From contig JAYEHH010000032.1 in NCBI GenBank assembly GCA_034716235.1, forward strand, positions 5,148 to 69,147: a stretch of 64,000 bases of DNA. The letters are read 5' to 3'. The DNA comes from M55B174 sp034716235. Its GTDB lineage: Bacteria; Patescibacteriota; Minisyncoccia; CAIUEV01; JAHKAQ01. The notes beneath the pieces are model-generated. The model worked only from the letters and a program-made list of their open reading frames with translations, had not been told where the DNA came from and ran no database searches. Positions 51,145 through 60,757 of the stretch are shown piece after piece. The translations under genes and the position numbers were made by a program. How positions within the stretch are numbered: position 1 is the stretch's first letter; each line of letters begins with the position of its first letter.

Positions 51145-51573
51145 AGAAATATATCAGTACAATTATCCCAAACATACTATTTGGCTTGATTAAATGGGTA
51201 GAAAGTGGCTTAATGGGGAGGGAAATAGAGAAAAAGAATTACGTAATTAATTACTTACCACCACTAAAACAATAATCTATTCAAAATAATAATTCAAAAT
51301 AATAATTCAAAATACCTACAGGACTGGAAAAATATAGTTGCTAATGCTAATCTAAAACTAAGTTCGTAAAGTATAACTTCTAACGTTTCGTCTAGGCGTC
51401 CCGGGATTTCCGTCCGGCATGCGCCAGATTACATTTTCCTGCCTACCGGCAGGCAGGAAGCTTTAGCGAAGACTGGTCATCCCCTGGATGAAAAATTGAA
51501 AATTAGAAATTGAAAATTATAATAAAGTATTCCTTAATTGAAAATTGTGAATTGAAAATTGAAAATTCTCTTT
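51145..51573. other. Repeat-rich right border of the defence island
   Basis: The 429-nt spacer contains composite repeat C (51183-51262), a 13-nt tandem array TTCAAAATAATAA (51280-51314), a GTTCGTAAAG unit (51361), a CCTGCC/GGCAGG hairpin near 51430-51450, and AT-rich TTGAAAATTG repeats up to valS. No gene is seen. Such text marks a region of past insertion or recombination. Confidence 0.6.
51183..51262 (+). repeat. Composite direct repeat, right end of defence island (copy C)
   Basis: Contains the complete B unit (51185-51221) followed by the complete D unit (51232-51260), separated by 10 nt. It matches copy A at the left border over the whole length with scattered changes. No defence gene follows it. 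Confidence 0.85.
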
Positions 51574-53958
51574 ATGTCCAAACTTCTCACCGAAAAATAT
51601 AACTTTGAGCGAATAGAAAACCAATGGAAAAAATTCTGGGAGGATAAACAATTATTTAAGTTTCGCTACAACAACCAGAAACCATTCTTTGTTGTGGACA
51701 CTCCTCCCCCTTATGTTTCAGCCGATCATCTGCATGCCGGCCATATCATGTCTTATGCTCAAGCCGAATTTATTGTGCGCTACAAAAGAATGCGGGGCTA
51801 TAATGTCTTCTACCCAATGGGCTTTGACGACAATGGCTTACCCACCGAGAGATTTGTAGAAAAGAAATATAATCTAAATAAGGGCAAAATAAAACGCTCA
51901 GAATTTATTAAAATTTGTTTGAAAGAGACTAAAAAGGGTTCCCTGGCTTACAAAAAGTTATGGAACGATTTAGGAATTTCAGTTGATTGGAGCAAAACTT
52001 ACAGCACCATTAGCCCCTTGGCTGTAAAAGTTTCTCAGCGATCAATTATCGATCTCTATAAAAAGAAAGCTCTTTATAGAGGTGAATCTCCAATTTTATG
52101 GTGCCCTTCCTGTCGAACAGCTATCGCTCAAGCCGATCTAGAAGACGTAGAAATAGAATCTCAAATGAATTACCTAAAATTCAAATCTGGCAAGAAAGGC
52201 TTAATCATAGCTACAACCAGACCAGAGCTTCTTCCTGCTTGCGTAGCTCTCTATATTAATCCTGGAGATAAACGATATACCAACCTAGTAGGCAAGAAAG
52301 CGCAGGTACCACTTTTTAAACGTTCCGTTCCCATAAAAACAAGCTCGGAAGTGGTTATGGATAAAGGCACTGGAATAATGATGGTTTGCACTTGGGGTGA
52401 TCAAGAAGATTTAGCTAAATGGAAAACCGATAAATTAGACACTCGACATATCTTAGAACAAGACGGTCGATTAAATAAATTGGGTGGCAAATATCAGGGA
52501 TTGAAAATAAAAGTTGCTCGTCAGCAAATTATTGATGATCTTAAAAAGGGTGATTATTTGATTAAGCAAGAATCAATTAAGCATTCCGTGAATGTTCATG
52601 AAAGATGTGGCACTCCTGTAGAATTGATTCCCAGCAAGCAATGGTTTATTAGAATTATCAATTTAAAAAAGAAATGGTTGGAATATAAAGATAAATTAAA
52701 TTGGCATCCGGCTAGAATGGCCAAAGATTATCAGATGTGGGTGGATTCTCTAAAATGGGACTGGTGTGTCTCAAGACAGCGTTATTACGGGGTCCCCTTC
52801 CCCCTTTGGTATTGTGCTAAATGCAAAACTCCAATTTTTGCTACCGAAAAAGATTTGCCGGTCAATCCTATAGAAGAAGCTCCTTCAATTAAAAAATGTC
52901 CTAAATGTGGTCACACTAAATTTGAACCAGAAACCGATGTTCTAGATACATGGGCAACTTCTTCCTGCACCCCTTTCCTCCTAAAAGAATTAGTTAGAGA
53001 TGAAAAAGTAAAAGAAAAACTTTTTCCAGCTACTTTAAGGCCAAACGCTTTTGAAATTATAAGAACTTGGGACTTTTATTCAATTGTTAAAAGCCACTAT
53101 CATTTTGGCAAATTACCCTTTAAAAATATTATGATTTCCGGACATGGGCAGGATGAGCAGGGAAGAAAATTTTCCAAAAGATTAAACAATTACGACCCTT
53201 CTGATAAATTACTTAAAAATTGGGGGGCGGATGCTATTAGATATTGGGCTACTGGATCTTCTTTGGGACAAAATTTACGATTTAACCCTAAAGAAGTTAA
53301 AAAAGGTAAAAGAACTACCACTAAGCTTTGGAATGTAGGTAGATTTTTAGCAATTAATTCCGAGGATTCTACTTTAAAAAACATTAAAACCGCTACTACT
53401 CTAGAATATGCTGACATTTGGATTATTGAGGAATTAAATAAAACAATTCAGCAAGTAACTGAAGCTTTTGAAAATTATGCTTACGCTAAAGCCAAAAACG
53501 AGTTAGATTCTTTTTTCTGGTCTAAATTAGCCGATTATTACATTGAATTTATCAAATATCGTCTTAATGGTGACAAAAAAGAGTCCCGAGATATGGCTCA
53601 AACTACTCTTTCCACCGTCTTCCTGTCTGTTTTAAAAATGTATGCTCCCCTCCTACCTTTTATAACTGAAGAGATCTACCAAGATTTATTTAAAAAAACC
53701 GAAGCCAGGGAGAGCATTCATATTAGCGATTGGCCTAAAATTATAAAAATTAAAACATCCACCGATATTAAAGATTTTCAAGAAGCTCTAGATGCCATTA
53801 ACGAAATCAGAAAGTACAAGACTACTCAGGGAATATCTTTAGGATTTGAGTTAGAAGAATACTCCTTAAAGACCAAAGTTAACCTTCCCAAATATCAAGA
53901 ACTCATTAAAAATGCCATTAAGGTAAAACAATTATTGCCCGAAATTAAAAGTTCTTGA
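51574..53958 (+). CDS. valS: Valyl-tRNA synthetase
   Basis: A 794-residue class I synthetase for tRNA-Val. The HIGH-type motif is HAGHIMSY after VVDTPPPYVSADHL, GFDDNGLPTER is present, the editing domain has ATTRPELLPAC, and KMSKS appears as RKFSKRLNN. The wording GFDDNGLPTE and the sequence around it resemble the archaeal/rickettsial type of ValRS rather than the E. coli type; the long C-terminal coiled coil is missing, explaining the short length. I use the ATG at 51574; the frame extends 5 codons further to a TTG with no support. The stop overlaps the next promoter's -35. Confidence 0.95.
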   Translation: MSKLLTEKYNFERIENQWKKFWEDKQLFKFRYNNQKPFFVVDTPPPYVSADHLHAGHIMSYAQAEFIVRYKRMRGYNVFYPMGFDDNGLPTERFVEKKYNLNKGKIKRSEFIKICLKETKKGSLAYKKLWNDLGISVDWSKTYSTISPLAVKVSQRSIIDLYKKKALYRGESPILWCPSCRTAIAQADLEDVEIESQMNYLKFKSGKKGLIIATTRPELLPACVALYINPGDKRYTNLVGKKAQVPLFKRSVPIKTSSEVVMDKGTGIMMVCTWGDQEDLAKWKTDKLDTRHILEQDGRLNKLGGKYQGLKIKVARQQIIDDLKKGDYLIKQESIKHSVNVHERCGTPVELIPSKQWFIRIINLKKKWLEYKDKLNWHPARMAKDYQMWVDSLKWDWCVSRQRYYGVPFPLWYCAKCKTPIFATEKDLPVNPIEEAPSIKKCPKCGHTKFEPETDVLDTWATSSCTPFLLKELVRDEKVKEKLFPATLRPNAFEIIRTWDFYSIVKSHYHFGKLPFKNIMISGHGQDEQGRKFSKRLNNYDPSDKLLKNWGADAIRYWATGSSLGQNLRFNPKEVKKGKRTTTKLWNVGRFLAINSEDSTLKNIKTATTLEYADIWIIEELNKTIQQVTEAFENYAYAKAKNELDSFFWSKLADYYIEFIKYRLNGDKKESRDMAQTTLSTVFLSVLKMYAPLLPFITEEIYQDLFKKTEARESIHISDWPKIIKIKTSTDIKDFQEALDAINEIRKYKTTQGISLGFELEEYSLKTKVNLPKYQELIKNAIKVKQLLPEIKSS

Positions 53959-53983
53959 TTCTCCTTAAAAAATTCGGTATACT
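53955..53983 (+). promoter_or_regulatory. Candidate promoter of hsp20
   Basis: TTGATT (53955-53960, over the valS stop) and TATACT (53978-53983) are 17 nt apart. The leader would be about 55 nt. No CIRCE-type inverted repeat is seen. Confidence 0.6.
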
Positions 53984-54045
53984 TTTTATAGAAATTAACA
54001 ACGAACTAAATTGTTCAATTTTTAACTTGTAATATTCATTTGATC

Positions 54046-54606
54046 ATGGCTAAAGCAAAAAAATCTTTTCTCCAAAAATTAATCGGCAAAGAAGACGAGG
54101 TAGAAGAACAGGTTGACTATGAGACAGGTACTGCCGAAGACATGGGACAAAAAATAGATATTCAAGGAGACCAAATGCCCCCTCAAGAAGGGCAAGAGGG
54201 ACAAATGCCCCAAGGAGGACAACCACCCCAACAAGCAGGTGATAACCGTAGTAGTAATGAATGGGTGGCTGATCAGGAAGGACAATTGACTATTGACGTT
54301 TATCAGACAGAAACCGACATTGTTATTAAGTCTACCATCGCTGGAGTTAAACCAGAAAATTTAGATGTACAAATTAATAATGACATGGTTACCATTAAGG
54401 GAGAACGAAAACAAGAAGAAGAGATTAACGAAGAAGATTTTTATTATCAAGAATGTTATTGGGGATCCTTCTCTAGATCAATTATCTTGCCCGTAGATGT
54501 TCAAGCTAATAAAGCAGAAGCTACTATGAAAAATGGCATTCTCACCATAAGATTACCCAAAGCAGACTCTGCCCAATCAAGAAAAATTCAAGTAAGAGGA
54601 TACTAA
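54046..54606 (+). CDS. Small heat shock protein Hsp20
   Basis: A 186-residue alpha-crystallin-domain chaperone that holds unfolding proteins without ATP. The domain spans ~80-185: LTIDVYQTETDIVIKSTIAGV, ENLDVQINNDMVTIKGER, YYQECYWGSFSRSIILPVDV, and the end ATMKNGILTIRLPKADS. The N-terminal arm is unusual, with a Q/G/P-rich segment (PPQEGQEGQMPQGGQPPQQ) around residues 43-62. I chose the ATG at 54046 (MAKAKKSFLQKL). Its promoter lies at the end of valS. Confidence 0.9.
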   Translation: MAKAKKSFLQKLIGKEDEVEEQVDYETGTAEDMGQKIDIQGDQMPPQEGQEGQMPQGGQPPQQAGDNRSSNEWVADQEGQLTIDVYQTETDIVIKSTIAGVKPENLDVQINNDMVTIKGERKQEEEINEEDFYYQECYWGSFSRSIILPVDVQANKAEATMKNGILTIRLPKADSAQSRKIQVRGY

Positions 54607-54634
54607 GTGTGTTTAAAAAAGTGTGTTTAAAAAA
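54607..54634 (+). repeat. 14-nt tandem duplication at hsp20/vanW junction
   Basis: GTGTGTTTAAAAAA is repeated twice directly after the hsp20 stop. The second copy holds the GTG start of the vanW gene; the first copy's GTG is out of frame. Confidence 0.8.
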
Positions 54635-56476
54635 AAATTAAAATTTCTAAAACTTGTACCTGGAAGTAAAAAAGAAAGAAGGAGCTTATTCCTCTTGTCG
54701 GGATTATTTGTAATTATCCTAGTTTTTTTTATTTTTGCAGAGCTTTATCATGTTTACCAAAATAGAATTTACCCTCACATTTCTATAGCCGAAACATCCT
54801 TGGGATCTTTAGCCAACGAAACAGCTAAAAATACTCTTGATAAAAAAGTAAATTTTTTAGAGCAAAAACAAATAATTCTTAGCAATAAAGAAAAGACAAT
54901 TAAAACCTCTTTAACAGAATTAGGGATTCAGCTAGATCGAGAACGAATGCTCTCAATAGCCTATGAGGCTGGAAGAAAAGGAAATGTTTTGCAGAATATT
55001 TTAACGGTAATCGAAAATAGTATTTTAGGCTTTGAGATACCTCTTTATTTTAAAGTTGATGAGAAACAAATTGATACTTTTATCTCCCAAGAATTAGAAT
55101 CGTCCAGCCGAGCGCCTCAGTCTTCAGAAGTTATCTATCAAGATGGCTATTTTAAAATTACACCATCCAGAGATGGGCAAGGGATAGATTCTTTTTCCCT
55201 AGCTGCTCAAATAATGGAATGTTTGGACAATCCCAATCAAATCAATATTAACCTTCCTCCTGAAATTATAAAAAAACCTAAAATAGAAGAGCAACAAGCA
55301 ATTAAAGCCAGAAACAAGGGTAATAATATGTTAGCAACGATACCTAATTTTATTGCTGAAGATAAATATTGGACCACTGATAGAGATACTATTGCTAGCT
55401 TTATAATGTTTAAAAAAGTTCTTCGTCCTCATTTTAAACAAACAGGATTTAATCCTTCTGAAGATAATATCACTACTTATATTTATTCCTCACTTTCTGG
55501 AATTTATCCTGAAAAAGTCGATGAAAGCTACCAGCTAGAAATGACATTTAATGAAAGCGCTATTAGAGATTATCTAAATAGTGTTGCTCCGGGAATTGAA
55601 CAACCAGCTATTAACGCTGTCTTGGGATTTGAAAATGAAAAATTAGTAATTCTGGCCGAGAGTCATGATAAAAGAAGTTTAAACATAGAAGAAAGCATTG
55701 CCACTATAATAGAAAAAATAATAGCTAGGCAAAGCCCTATTGAATTAATTGTTAGCAGAGAAGAAGCTTTAATTTCTCAAGAAACTATTGGGGCCTTAGG
55801 AATAGAAACACTGGTCGGCAAAGGAGAGTCAAATTTTTCAAGATCTCCAAGAAATAGAAGACATAATATTGCTACTGGAGCTAGTAAATTTAATGGTACG
55901 GTAATTGCGTCAGGAGAGACTTTTTCTTTTTTAACAATTTTAGGGCCGGTTACCGCTGCCACCGGGTATCTTCCAGAATTAGTAATCAAGGCTAATAAAA
56001 CTGTTCCTGAATATGGAGGTGGTATGTGCCAAGTATCTACTACCGCCTTTCGAGGAGCTGTAAACTCCGGTTTTGAAGTTATTGAAAGGGTGAGTCACGC
56101 TTATCCAGTTAGTTATTATTCGCCTCAGGGTAGTGATGCTACAGTTTATATTCCTAGTCCTGATTTAAAATTTATTAACAATACTCCGGCTCATGTTTTG
56201 GTTCAAACAAAAATTGTTGGAAATATTCTAACCTTTGAGTTTTATGGAACTCACGACGGGCGACGGGTTGAAACTATCGGTCCTATCACCTACGATAGAA
56301 AACCGGATGGAGCCATGAGAGCTAAATGGACTCAAAAAGTTTATAGAGCTGACGGTTCTCTCTTGTTGGAAAAAATATTTTTAAGTAAATACAATTCACC
56401 TAGCAAATATCCTCACCCGGGAGAAGAAGAAGATGAGGACAAAGATAAAGATAAGAAAAAGAAAAAGAAGCATTAA
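54623..56476 (+). CDS. VanW-family protein with peptidoglycan-binding repeats
   Basis: A 617-residue single-pass membrane protein: basic head, membrane helix at ~21-41, a long outside region with PG_binding_4-like repeats (~60-200 and ~240-380), then the VanW domain at ~405-545 with NIATGASKFNGTVIASGETFSF and the signature EYGGGMCQVSTTAF. A G5-like strand pair follows and a K/E/D-rich tail ends the protein. It is probably a cell-wall-associated protein; VanW's activity is unknown despite its name. The start codon is GTG in a duplicated 14-nt sequence, 16 nt after hsp20; the true start could vary by a few codons. Confidence 0.88.
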   Translation: MFKKKLKFLKLVPGSKKERRSLFLLSGLFVIILVFFIFAELYHVYQNRIYPHISIAETSLGSLANETAKNTLDKKVNFLEQKQIILSNKEKTIKTSLTELGIQLDRERMLSIAYEAGRKGNVLQNILTVIENSILGFEIPLYFKVDEKQIDTFISQELESSSRAPQSSEVIYQDGYFKITPSRDGQGIDSFSLAAQIMECLDNPNQININLPPEIIKKPKIEEQQAIKARNKGNNMLATIPNFIAEDKYWTTDRDTIASFIMFKKVLRPHFKQTGFNPSEDNITTYIYSSLSGIYPEKVDESYQLEMTFNESAIRDYLNSVAPGIEQPAINAVLGFENEKLVILAESHDKRSLNIEESIATIIEKIIARQSPIELIVSREEALISQETIGALGIETLVGKGESNFSRSPRNRRHNIATGASKFNGTVIASGETFSFLTILGPVTAATGYLPELVIKANKTVPEYGGGMCQVSTTAFRGAVNSGFEVIERVSHAYPVSYYSPQGSDATVYIPSPDLKFINNTPAHVLVQTKIVGNILTFEFYGTHDGRRVETIGPITYDRKPDGAMRAKWTQKVYRADGSLLLEKIFLSKYNSPSKYPHPGEEEDEDKDKDKKKKKKH

Positions 56477-56501
56477 ATATAATAAAAATAATAATTAAAA
56501 A

Positions 56502-58298
56502 ATGGAAATTCTCAAGAAATACGCCAATTACATCGCAGTAGCTATGTTAGTTCTAATGTTTTTTCTTTCTATTGGAAGTATGAAAAACGATTCTGCCATC
56601 CGCGATGAAATGCCTCATATCGTAGCTGGATATTCTTACCTCACTAAAGCCGACTACCGTATTAACCCCGAGCATCCTCCCCTAATAAAACAACTATGTG
56701 CCTTGCCATTATTATTCTTAGATATAAATTTTCCAGATACTAATCCTGCTTGGAAAGACCATGTTAATGATCAATGGGCGTTAGGAGACATTTTTCTGTA
56801 TCAATCAGGCAATGATGCTGACCAAATGCTTTTTTGGGGAAGAATTCCTATTGTCCTGTTGATGTTACTTGCCGGTTGGATAATTTTCATTTGGACTAAT
56901 GAGATATTCAAAAACAAATTAGCGGGGTTAATTGGGGTAACTCTTTTTGCCCTATCTCCTAACATTATTGCCCACGGACGATTTATTACTACCGACATGG
57001 GAGTGGCTACTTTTTCAGTTTTTGCTCTTTATTCTTGGTGGAAATTTCTCAAAAATCCTTCCTGGATTAAATTTAGTATAGCTTTTATACTACAGGCCTG
57101 TCTTCACTTGACTAAATTTTCTAGCCCTCTGTTTCTCCCAGTGATTGGTATAATGGCAATAATGGCTATTTTCGCCTATCAACAAAAATGGAGCTTAAGT
57201 AAACGAATAAAAATATACATCGGAGCAACCGTTATTGCTACCATACTTGCTTATGTTATTGTCGGAGCTTGGTACCAAGCTGCTAGTTATAAAATGCCAC
57301 TAGCCGTTCAACAACAATTAATTGAAGAGTCTACTTTTGACACTGATTTTAAGAATGCTGGATTAGCTACCAAGCTTACCAAGATGACTGAAATTCCGAT
57401 TTTGAGACCGTATGTACAGTATCTTCTCGGATTTATTATGGTGGCTACTCATGCTTCTTACGGTCATTCTACTTATTTCATGGGAGAGGTTGGCCAAAAT
57501 TGGTCCGAGTATTATTTCATCGCCTATCTATTGAAAGAACCTTTAGCTTCTCAAATCTTCCTGGGGCTGGCATCTCTTATTTTAATAGGCGTTATCTTTA
57601 AATTTTTAAAAGCTAACCCCAAAAAGAAAGATTTTCAGGAAGCCTTTAAGAAATACAACATTTTCATTGCTTTTGGCGTGTTGATTATTCTCTACCTTAT
57701 CTTGGGAATGAAAGCTAAGCTTCAGCTAGGTATTCGTTATATTATTCCTATTTTTTTCTACCTTTATATTATGATTGGTGGATTAATGGCTCATCAAATA
57801 GACCAACTCAAAAAAACGAACCGAGGCCTTTATAAATTTAGTTTAGGAATAATTATAGTCCTAATGGCTTGGCTTGGCTTGGCTAATTTCAAAAACTATC
57901 CTCATTATTTAGCCTATTTTAACGAAACCATCGGCGGTCCTGAGAATGGTTGGAAATACTTGATAGATTCCAACATAGATTGGGGCCAAGATTTACGCAG
58001 ACTTAAAAGTTATCTTGACGAAAATAATATTCAGAATATTAAAATAGATTATTTTGGAGGAGGAAATCTTAATTATTATCTTGGAGAAGGAAATTATGAG
58101 CTTTGGGGCTTTGATAGAGGGCCTACTACCGGTTGGCTAGCTGTTTCTATAAATGCCATCCAATGGAATTCGGCTAACACGGAAGATAAATCAAGCTATC
58201 ACTGGCTAACAAGTAATCATGAACCAGTAGCAAAAATTGGATATTCTATTTTTGTGTATCATTTGCCAGAAAAAGAATCTGAAGAGGAAGCTAAATAG
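56502..58298 (+). CDS. GT39/PMT-like membrane glycosyltransferase
   Basis: A 598-residue polytopic protein of ~11 membrane helices. The first outside loop has RDEMPHIVAGYSYL with the acidic pair used by GT-C enzymes, and NPEHPPLIKQL; SPNIIAHGRFITTDMGVATF follows. These match the dolichol-phosphate-mannose mannosyltransferase-like (PMT/ArnT) group, which moves sugars from lipid carriers to proteins or lipids outside the membrane. The C-terminal part includes DSNIDWGQDL and a small outside domain. It lies 25 nt after vanW, suggesting joint work on the cell envelope, and converges on ftsQ with a 7-nt gap. Confidence 0.85.
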   Translation: MEILKKYANYIAVAMLVLMFFLSIGSMKNDSAIRDEMPHIVAGYSYLTKADYRINPEHPPLIKQLCALPLLFLDINFPDTNPAWKDHVNDQWALGDIFLYQSGNDADQMLFWGRIPIVLLMLLAGWIIFIWTNEIFKNKLAGLIGVTLFALSPNIIAHGRFITTDMGVATFSVFALYSWWKFLKNPSWIKFSIAFILQACLHLTKFSSPLFLPVIGIMAIMAIFAYQQKWSLSKRIKIYIGATVIATILAYVIVGAWYQAASYKMPLAVQQQLIEESTFDTDFKNAGLATKLTKMTEIPILRPYVQYLLGFIMVATHASYGHSTYFMGEVGQNWSEYYFIAYLLKEPLASQIFLGLASLILIGVIFKFLKANPKKKDFQEAFKKYNIFIAFGVLIILYLILGMKAKLQLGIRYIIPIFFYLYIMIGGLMAHQIDQLKKTNRGLYKFSLGIIIVLMAWLGLANFKNYPHYLAYFNETIGGPENGWKYLIDSNIDWGQDLRRLKSYLDENNIQNIKIDYFGGGNLNYYLGEGNYELWGFDRGPTTGWLAVSINAIQWNSANTEDKSSYHWLTSNHEPVAKIGYSIFVYHLPEKESEEEAK

Positions 58299-58305
58299 AA
58301 AATAC

Positions 58306-59289
58306 TTAATTTTTATTTGTTTCTTCTGTTTTCTCTTGTTTTTCTTGATCCTCTTGCTTCTTTTTAAATTCTTTTTTTAGATTCTCGCAATCATCGAAAA
58401 ATCTATAGTAAACTTTATCGGTAATCCTAAGATCAACATACTCAATACAAATTCTATCTTCAGGATTAATTTCATTGTTTAAAATTATTTTAAGAGCTTC
58501 TGATTGAGCCAAGAGGGAAAAATTAGTATTGAACAAAATTAGCCAGCCTTCAGCAGTTTTGCCTTTAATTTCTGAAGCCGATGGTAACGGAATAAATAAC
58601 TCTTTAATCTCAACCTTATTTTTTGCACTAATAACTTTTTTAACATCTCGAATAAACTGAAGCTGATCTTGAGTGCTTATTCCCTTGCCTATTTCTATTT
58701 GGCTATTAGACTCGTCATGAATTATTTCCGCCTCCGCACCGTATTTGGGCAAGTCATACAGAGGAATTCTAGCTAAAGCCATCCCATTTTTATCTAAAGG
58801 AGTGCAGCTATTTTGTCCACAAACCAAAATTACGGTAGCTTTTTTGCTAATGGTTACTTCCAATTTTCCAAAAAGAATCTTTTTAATTTGCACATTTCCA
58901 AAGCTCTTCATTTTTTCCAGAATAGCCACCTCCATTCTCCTTTTCTTTAAAAAAAAGAAATGACCTTGAGGAAAAATTCCCCAATGTTTTTCTTCTATAA
59001 ACTGTTGCAACACCTCCTCAACGGCTTGTTTTTCTTCTTGGCAATCTCCTTTAAAAATAATTTCTTCCACCGTTAATAGTGGAGAGAAGAATATAAAATA
59101 GACTAAAGCAACACCAGCCAGGATCAAAGATAAACGATATCCTAACAAACCCAGTTTAGTTTTACGCCCAGAAACCAATAAATTTTTCGTGCGTAAATCA
59201 ATTTTTGGTTTTCTGCGACGACGTATTTTTTTACGATTGAGAGGCTTCCTAGATGATCTAATTTTTCTCTTTCTTTTAAAAGGAAACAT
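58306..59289 (-). CDS. ftsQ: FtsQ/DivIB-like cell division protein
   Basis: A 327-residue bitopic membrane protein. A very basic cytoplasmic head (KRKRKIRSSRKPLNRKK) precedes one membrane helix at ~50-71. A POTRA-type domain follows (LTVEEIIFKGDCQEE), then an FtsQ-like beta domain (LFGKLEVTISKKATVILV, CTPLDKNGMALARIPL). The tail is a charged coil rich in K, E and Q. FtsQ links early and late divisome proteins. It is not in the usual dcw cluster here; it stands next to serS, 131 nt downstream. Confidence 0.75.
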   Translation of the reverse strand: MFPFKRKRKIRSSRKPLNRKKIRRRRKPKIDLRTKNLLVSGRKTKLGLLGYRLSLILAGVALVYFIFFSPLLTVEEIIFKGDCQEEKQAVEEVLQQFIEEKHWGIFPQGHFFFLKKRRMEVAILEKMKSFGNVQIKKILFGKLEVTISKKATVILVCGQNSCTPLDKNGMALARIPLYDLPKYGAEAEIIHDESNSQIEIGKGISTQDQLQFIRDVKKVISAKNKVEIKELFIPLPSASEIKGKTAEGWLILFNTNFSLLAQSEALKIILNNEINPEDRICIEYVDLRITDKVYYRFFDDCENLKKEFKKKQEDQEKQEKTEETNKN

Positions 59290-59365
59290 ATCTAAGACCA
59301 GTATTTTAGGTTAATTAAACTCCTTACCGTTTCTTTATGTTCGTTGCTTAAATCTTTAGCTAAAA

Positions 59366-59399
59366 ATTAGCCAAACTGTCTTATTAGCCAAACTGTCTC
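59366..59399. repeat. 17-nt tandem duplication
   Basis: ATTAGCCAAACTGTCTT occurs twice in a row between serS and ftsQ, with a single change at the end of the second copy. Confidence 0.75.
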
Positions 59400-59420
59400 A
59401 ATGGAGTTAATAGCTAATTA

Positions 59421-60731
59421 TTACTTGCCTTCTATTTTAGTTTTACCAACAAATTCTCTAAGAACTTCTGGTACTTCAATGCTCCCATCTTTTTGCTGAT
59501 AGTTTTCCATAATAGCAATCAATGTCCTAGCACTGGCTAGGGCTGTATTATTCAATAGATAAGGGTATTTTTTATCTCCCTTTTGATTACGATATTTTAT
59601 GCGTAGTCGCCTAGCCTGCCAGTCCAAAAAACTTGAAGCCGAACCCGTCTCTCCATAACTATTCCGGCTAGGAATCCAAGCTTCCAAATCATACATTTTG
59701 TATTTTCCCACCCCCATATCACCAGTACAAATTTGTAGTTGGCGATAAGGTAGTTTTAATTCCTCATGCAACTCTTTAGAAATAGCAATCATTTCCTGAT
59801 GCATCTTTTCTGCTTCCGCTAAATCAGCTTTTACAAAACAAACTTGTTCTACTTTCATGAATTCATGAACTCGGTAAATACCTTTGGTGTCTTTTCCATA
59901 GCTTCCTATCTCAGAACGATAACATTGAGAAAAACCGACCATTTTTAAGGGGAGTCTTTTTTCTTCCAAGATTTCTCCCGCATAATAGGCCAATAGAGAT
60001 GGCTCTGCGGTACCTACTAAAAACTTATCTTCTTTTCCGGTTGTGCCATCAGCCAATTTTTCACTATTAGCAATTTTATAAACTTCATCAACTTGAGCGT
60101 CGTATTCTCGTCCAGAAAAATAACCACTACCAAATAAAGCAAAGCTACGCACTAAAGTTGGAGGAATCATAGGTGTGAATCCTTTAGCAATCAATTTTCT
60201 TAAGGCATAAAACATTAATCCTAGTTGGAGCGTTACCGCTTCATTCTTTACGTAGTATCCCCTATAACCAGAAATTTTAACGCCTCGCTTGCAGTCCAAC
60301 AGATCTAACTTTTTACCCAACTCAAGATAGCTAAGGGGTTTAAAATCAAATTTAGGAGGTTCTCCCCAACGATAAACTTCAACATTACCTTTTTCGTCTT
60401 TACCAATTGGTGTATCTTCTGAAGGAATTTGAGGCACCTTTGCCATTAAGTCTAAATAATCTTCTTGCAATTTGTTAAAATCAATTTCCGCTTTTTTAAC
60501 AGCTTCTTTCAAGGCTTTCCCTTCAGCTATTTTCTCTGAAGAAGGCTTCCCCTCTTGAAGAGTTTTAGCTAATTTATTTCTCTTATTTTGAAAATCATCA
60601 ATTTTAGTTTGTAACTCTCTCTTGTTTTTATCTATTGCTAATAGACCATCAACATCAATGTCGATGTTTTTATCTTTAGCAACCTGTTTCACTTTAGCTG
60701 CATTATCGCGGATGTAATTAATATCAAGCAT
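59421..60731 (-). CDS. serS: Seryl-tRNA synthetase
   Basis: A 436-residue class II synthetase for tRNA-Ser. The start MLDINYIRDNAAKVK is canonical and I use its ATG at 60731; the frame allows three more residues upstream. The N-terminal antiparallel coiled coil is complete. Motif 2 region FSQCYRSEIGSYGKDTKG and motif 3 ETGSASSFLDWQARRL (with NNTALASARTLIAIMENYQ) are intact. It follows clpB after 26 nt. Confidence 0.96.
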   Translation of the reverse strand: MLDINYIRDNAAKVKQVAKDKNIDIDVDGLLAIDKNKRELQTKIDDFQNKRNKLAKTLQEGKPSSEKIAEGKALKEAVKKAEIDFNKLQEDYLDLMAKVPQIPSEDTPIGKDEKGNVEVYRWGEPPKFDFKPLSYLELGKKLDLLDCKRGVKISGYRGYYVKNEAVTLQLGLMFYALRKLIAKGFTPMIPPTLVRSFALFGSGYFSGREYDAQVDEVYKIANSEKLADGTTGKEDKFLVGTAEPSLLAYYAGEILEEKRLPLKMVGFSQCYRSEIGSYGKDTKGIYRVHEFMKVEQVCFVKADLAEAEKMHQEMIAISKELHEELKLPYRQLQICTGDMGVGKYKMYDLEAWIPSRNSYGETGSASSFLDWQARRLRIKYRNQKGDKKYPYLLNNTALASARTLIAIMENYQQKDGSIEVPEVLREFVGKTKIEGK

Positions 60732-60757
60732 AGACTCCACTTAATTAAAAAATAAAA

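Noticed and set aside
41664..51221. MraZ-type box array in the repeated element
   Set aside because: TGGG/GTGG triplets occur but their spacing (11 and 8 nt) does not follow the regular spacing of MraZ boxes.
41664..51262. Island as a transposon or integrative element
   Set aside because: Direct repeats fit, but there is no transposase, integrase or tRNA target in the window, so mobility is not claimed.
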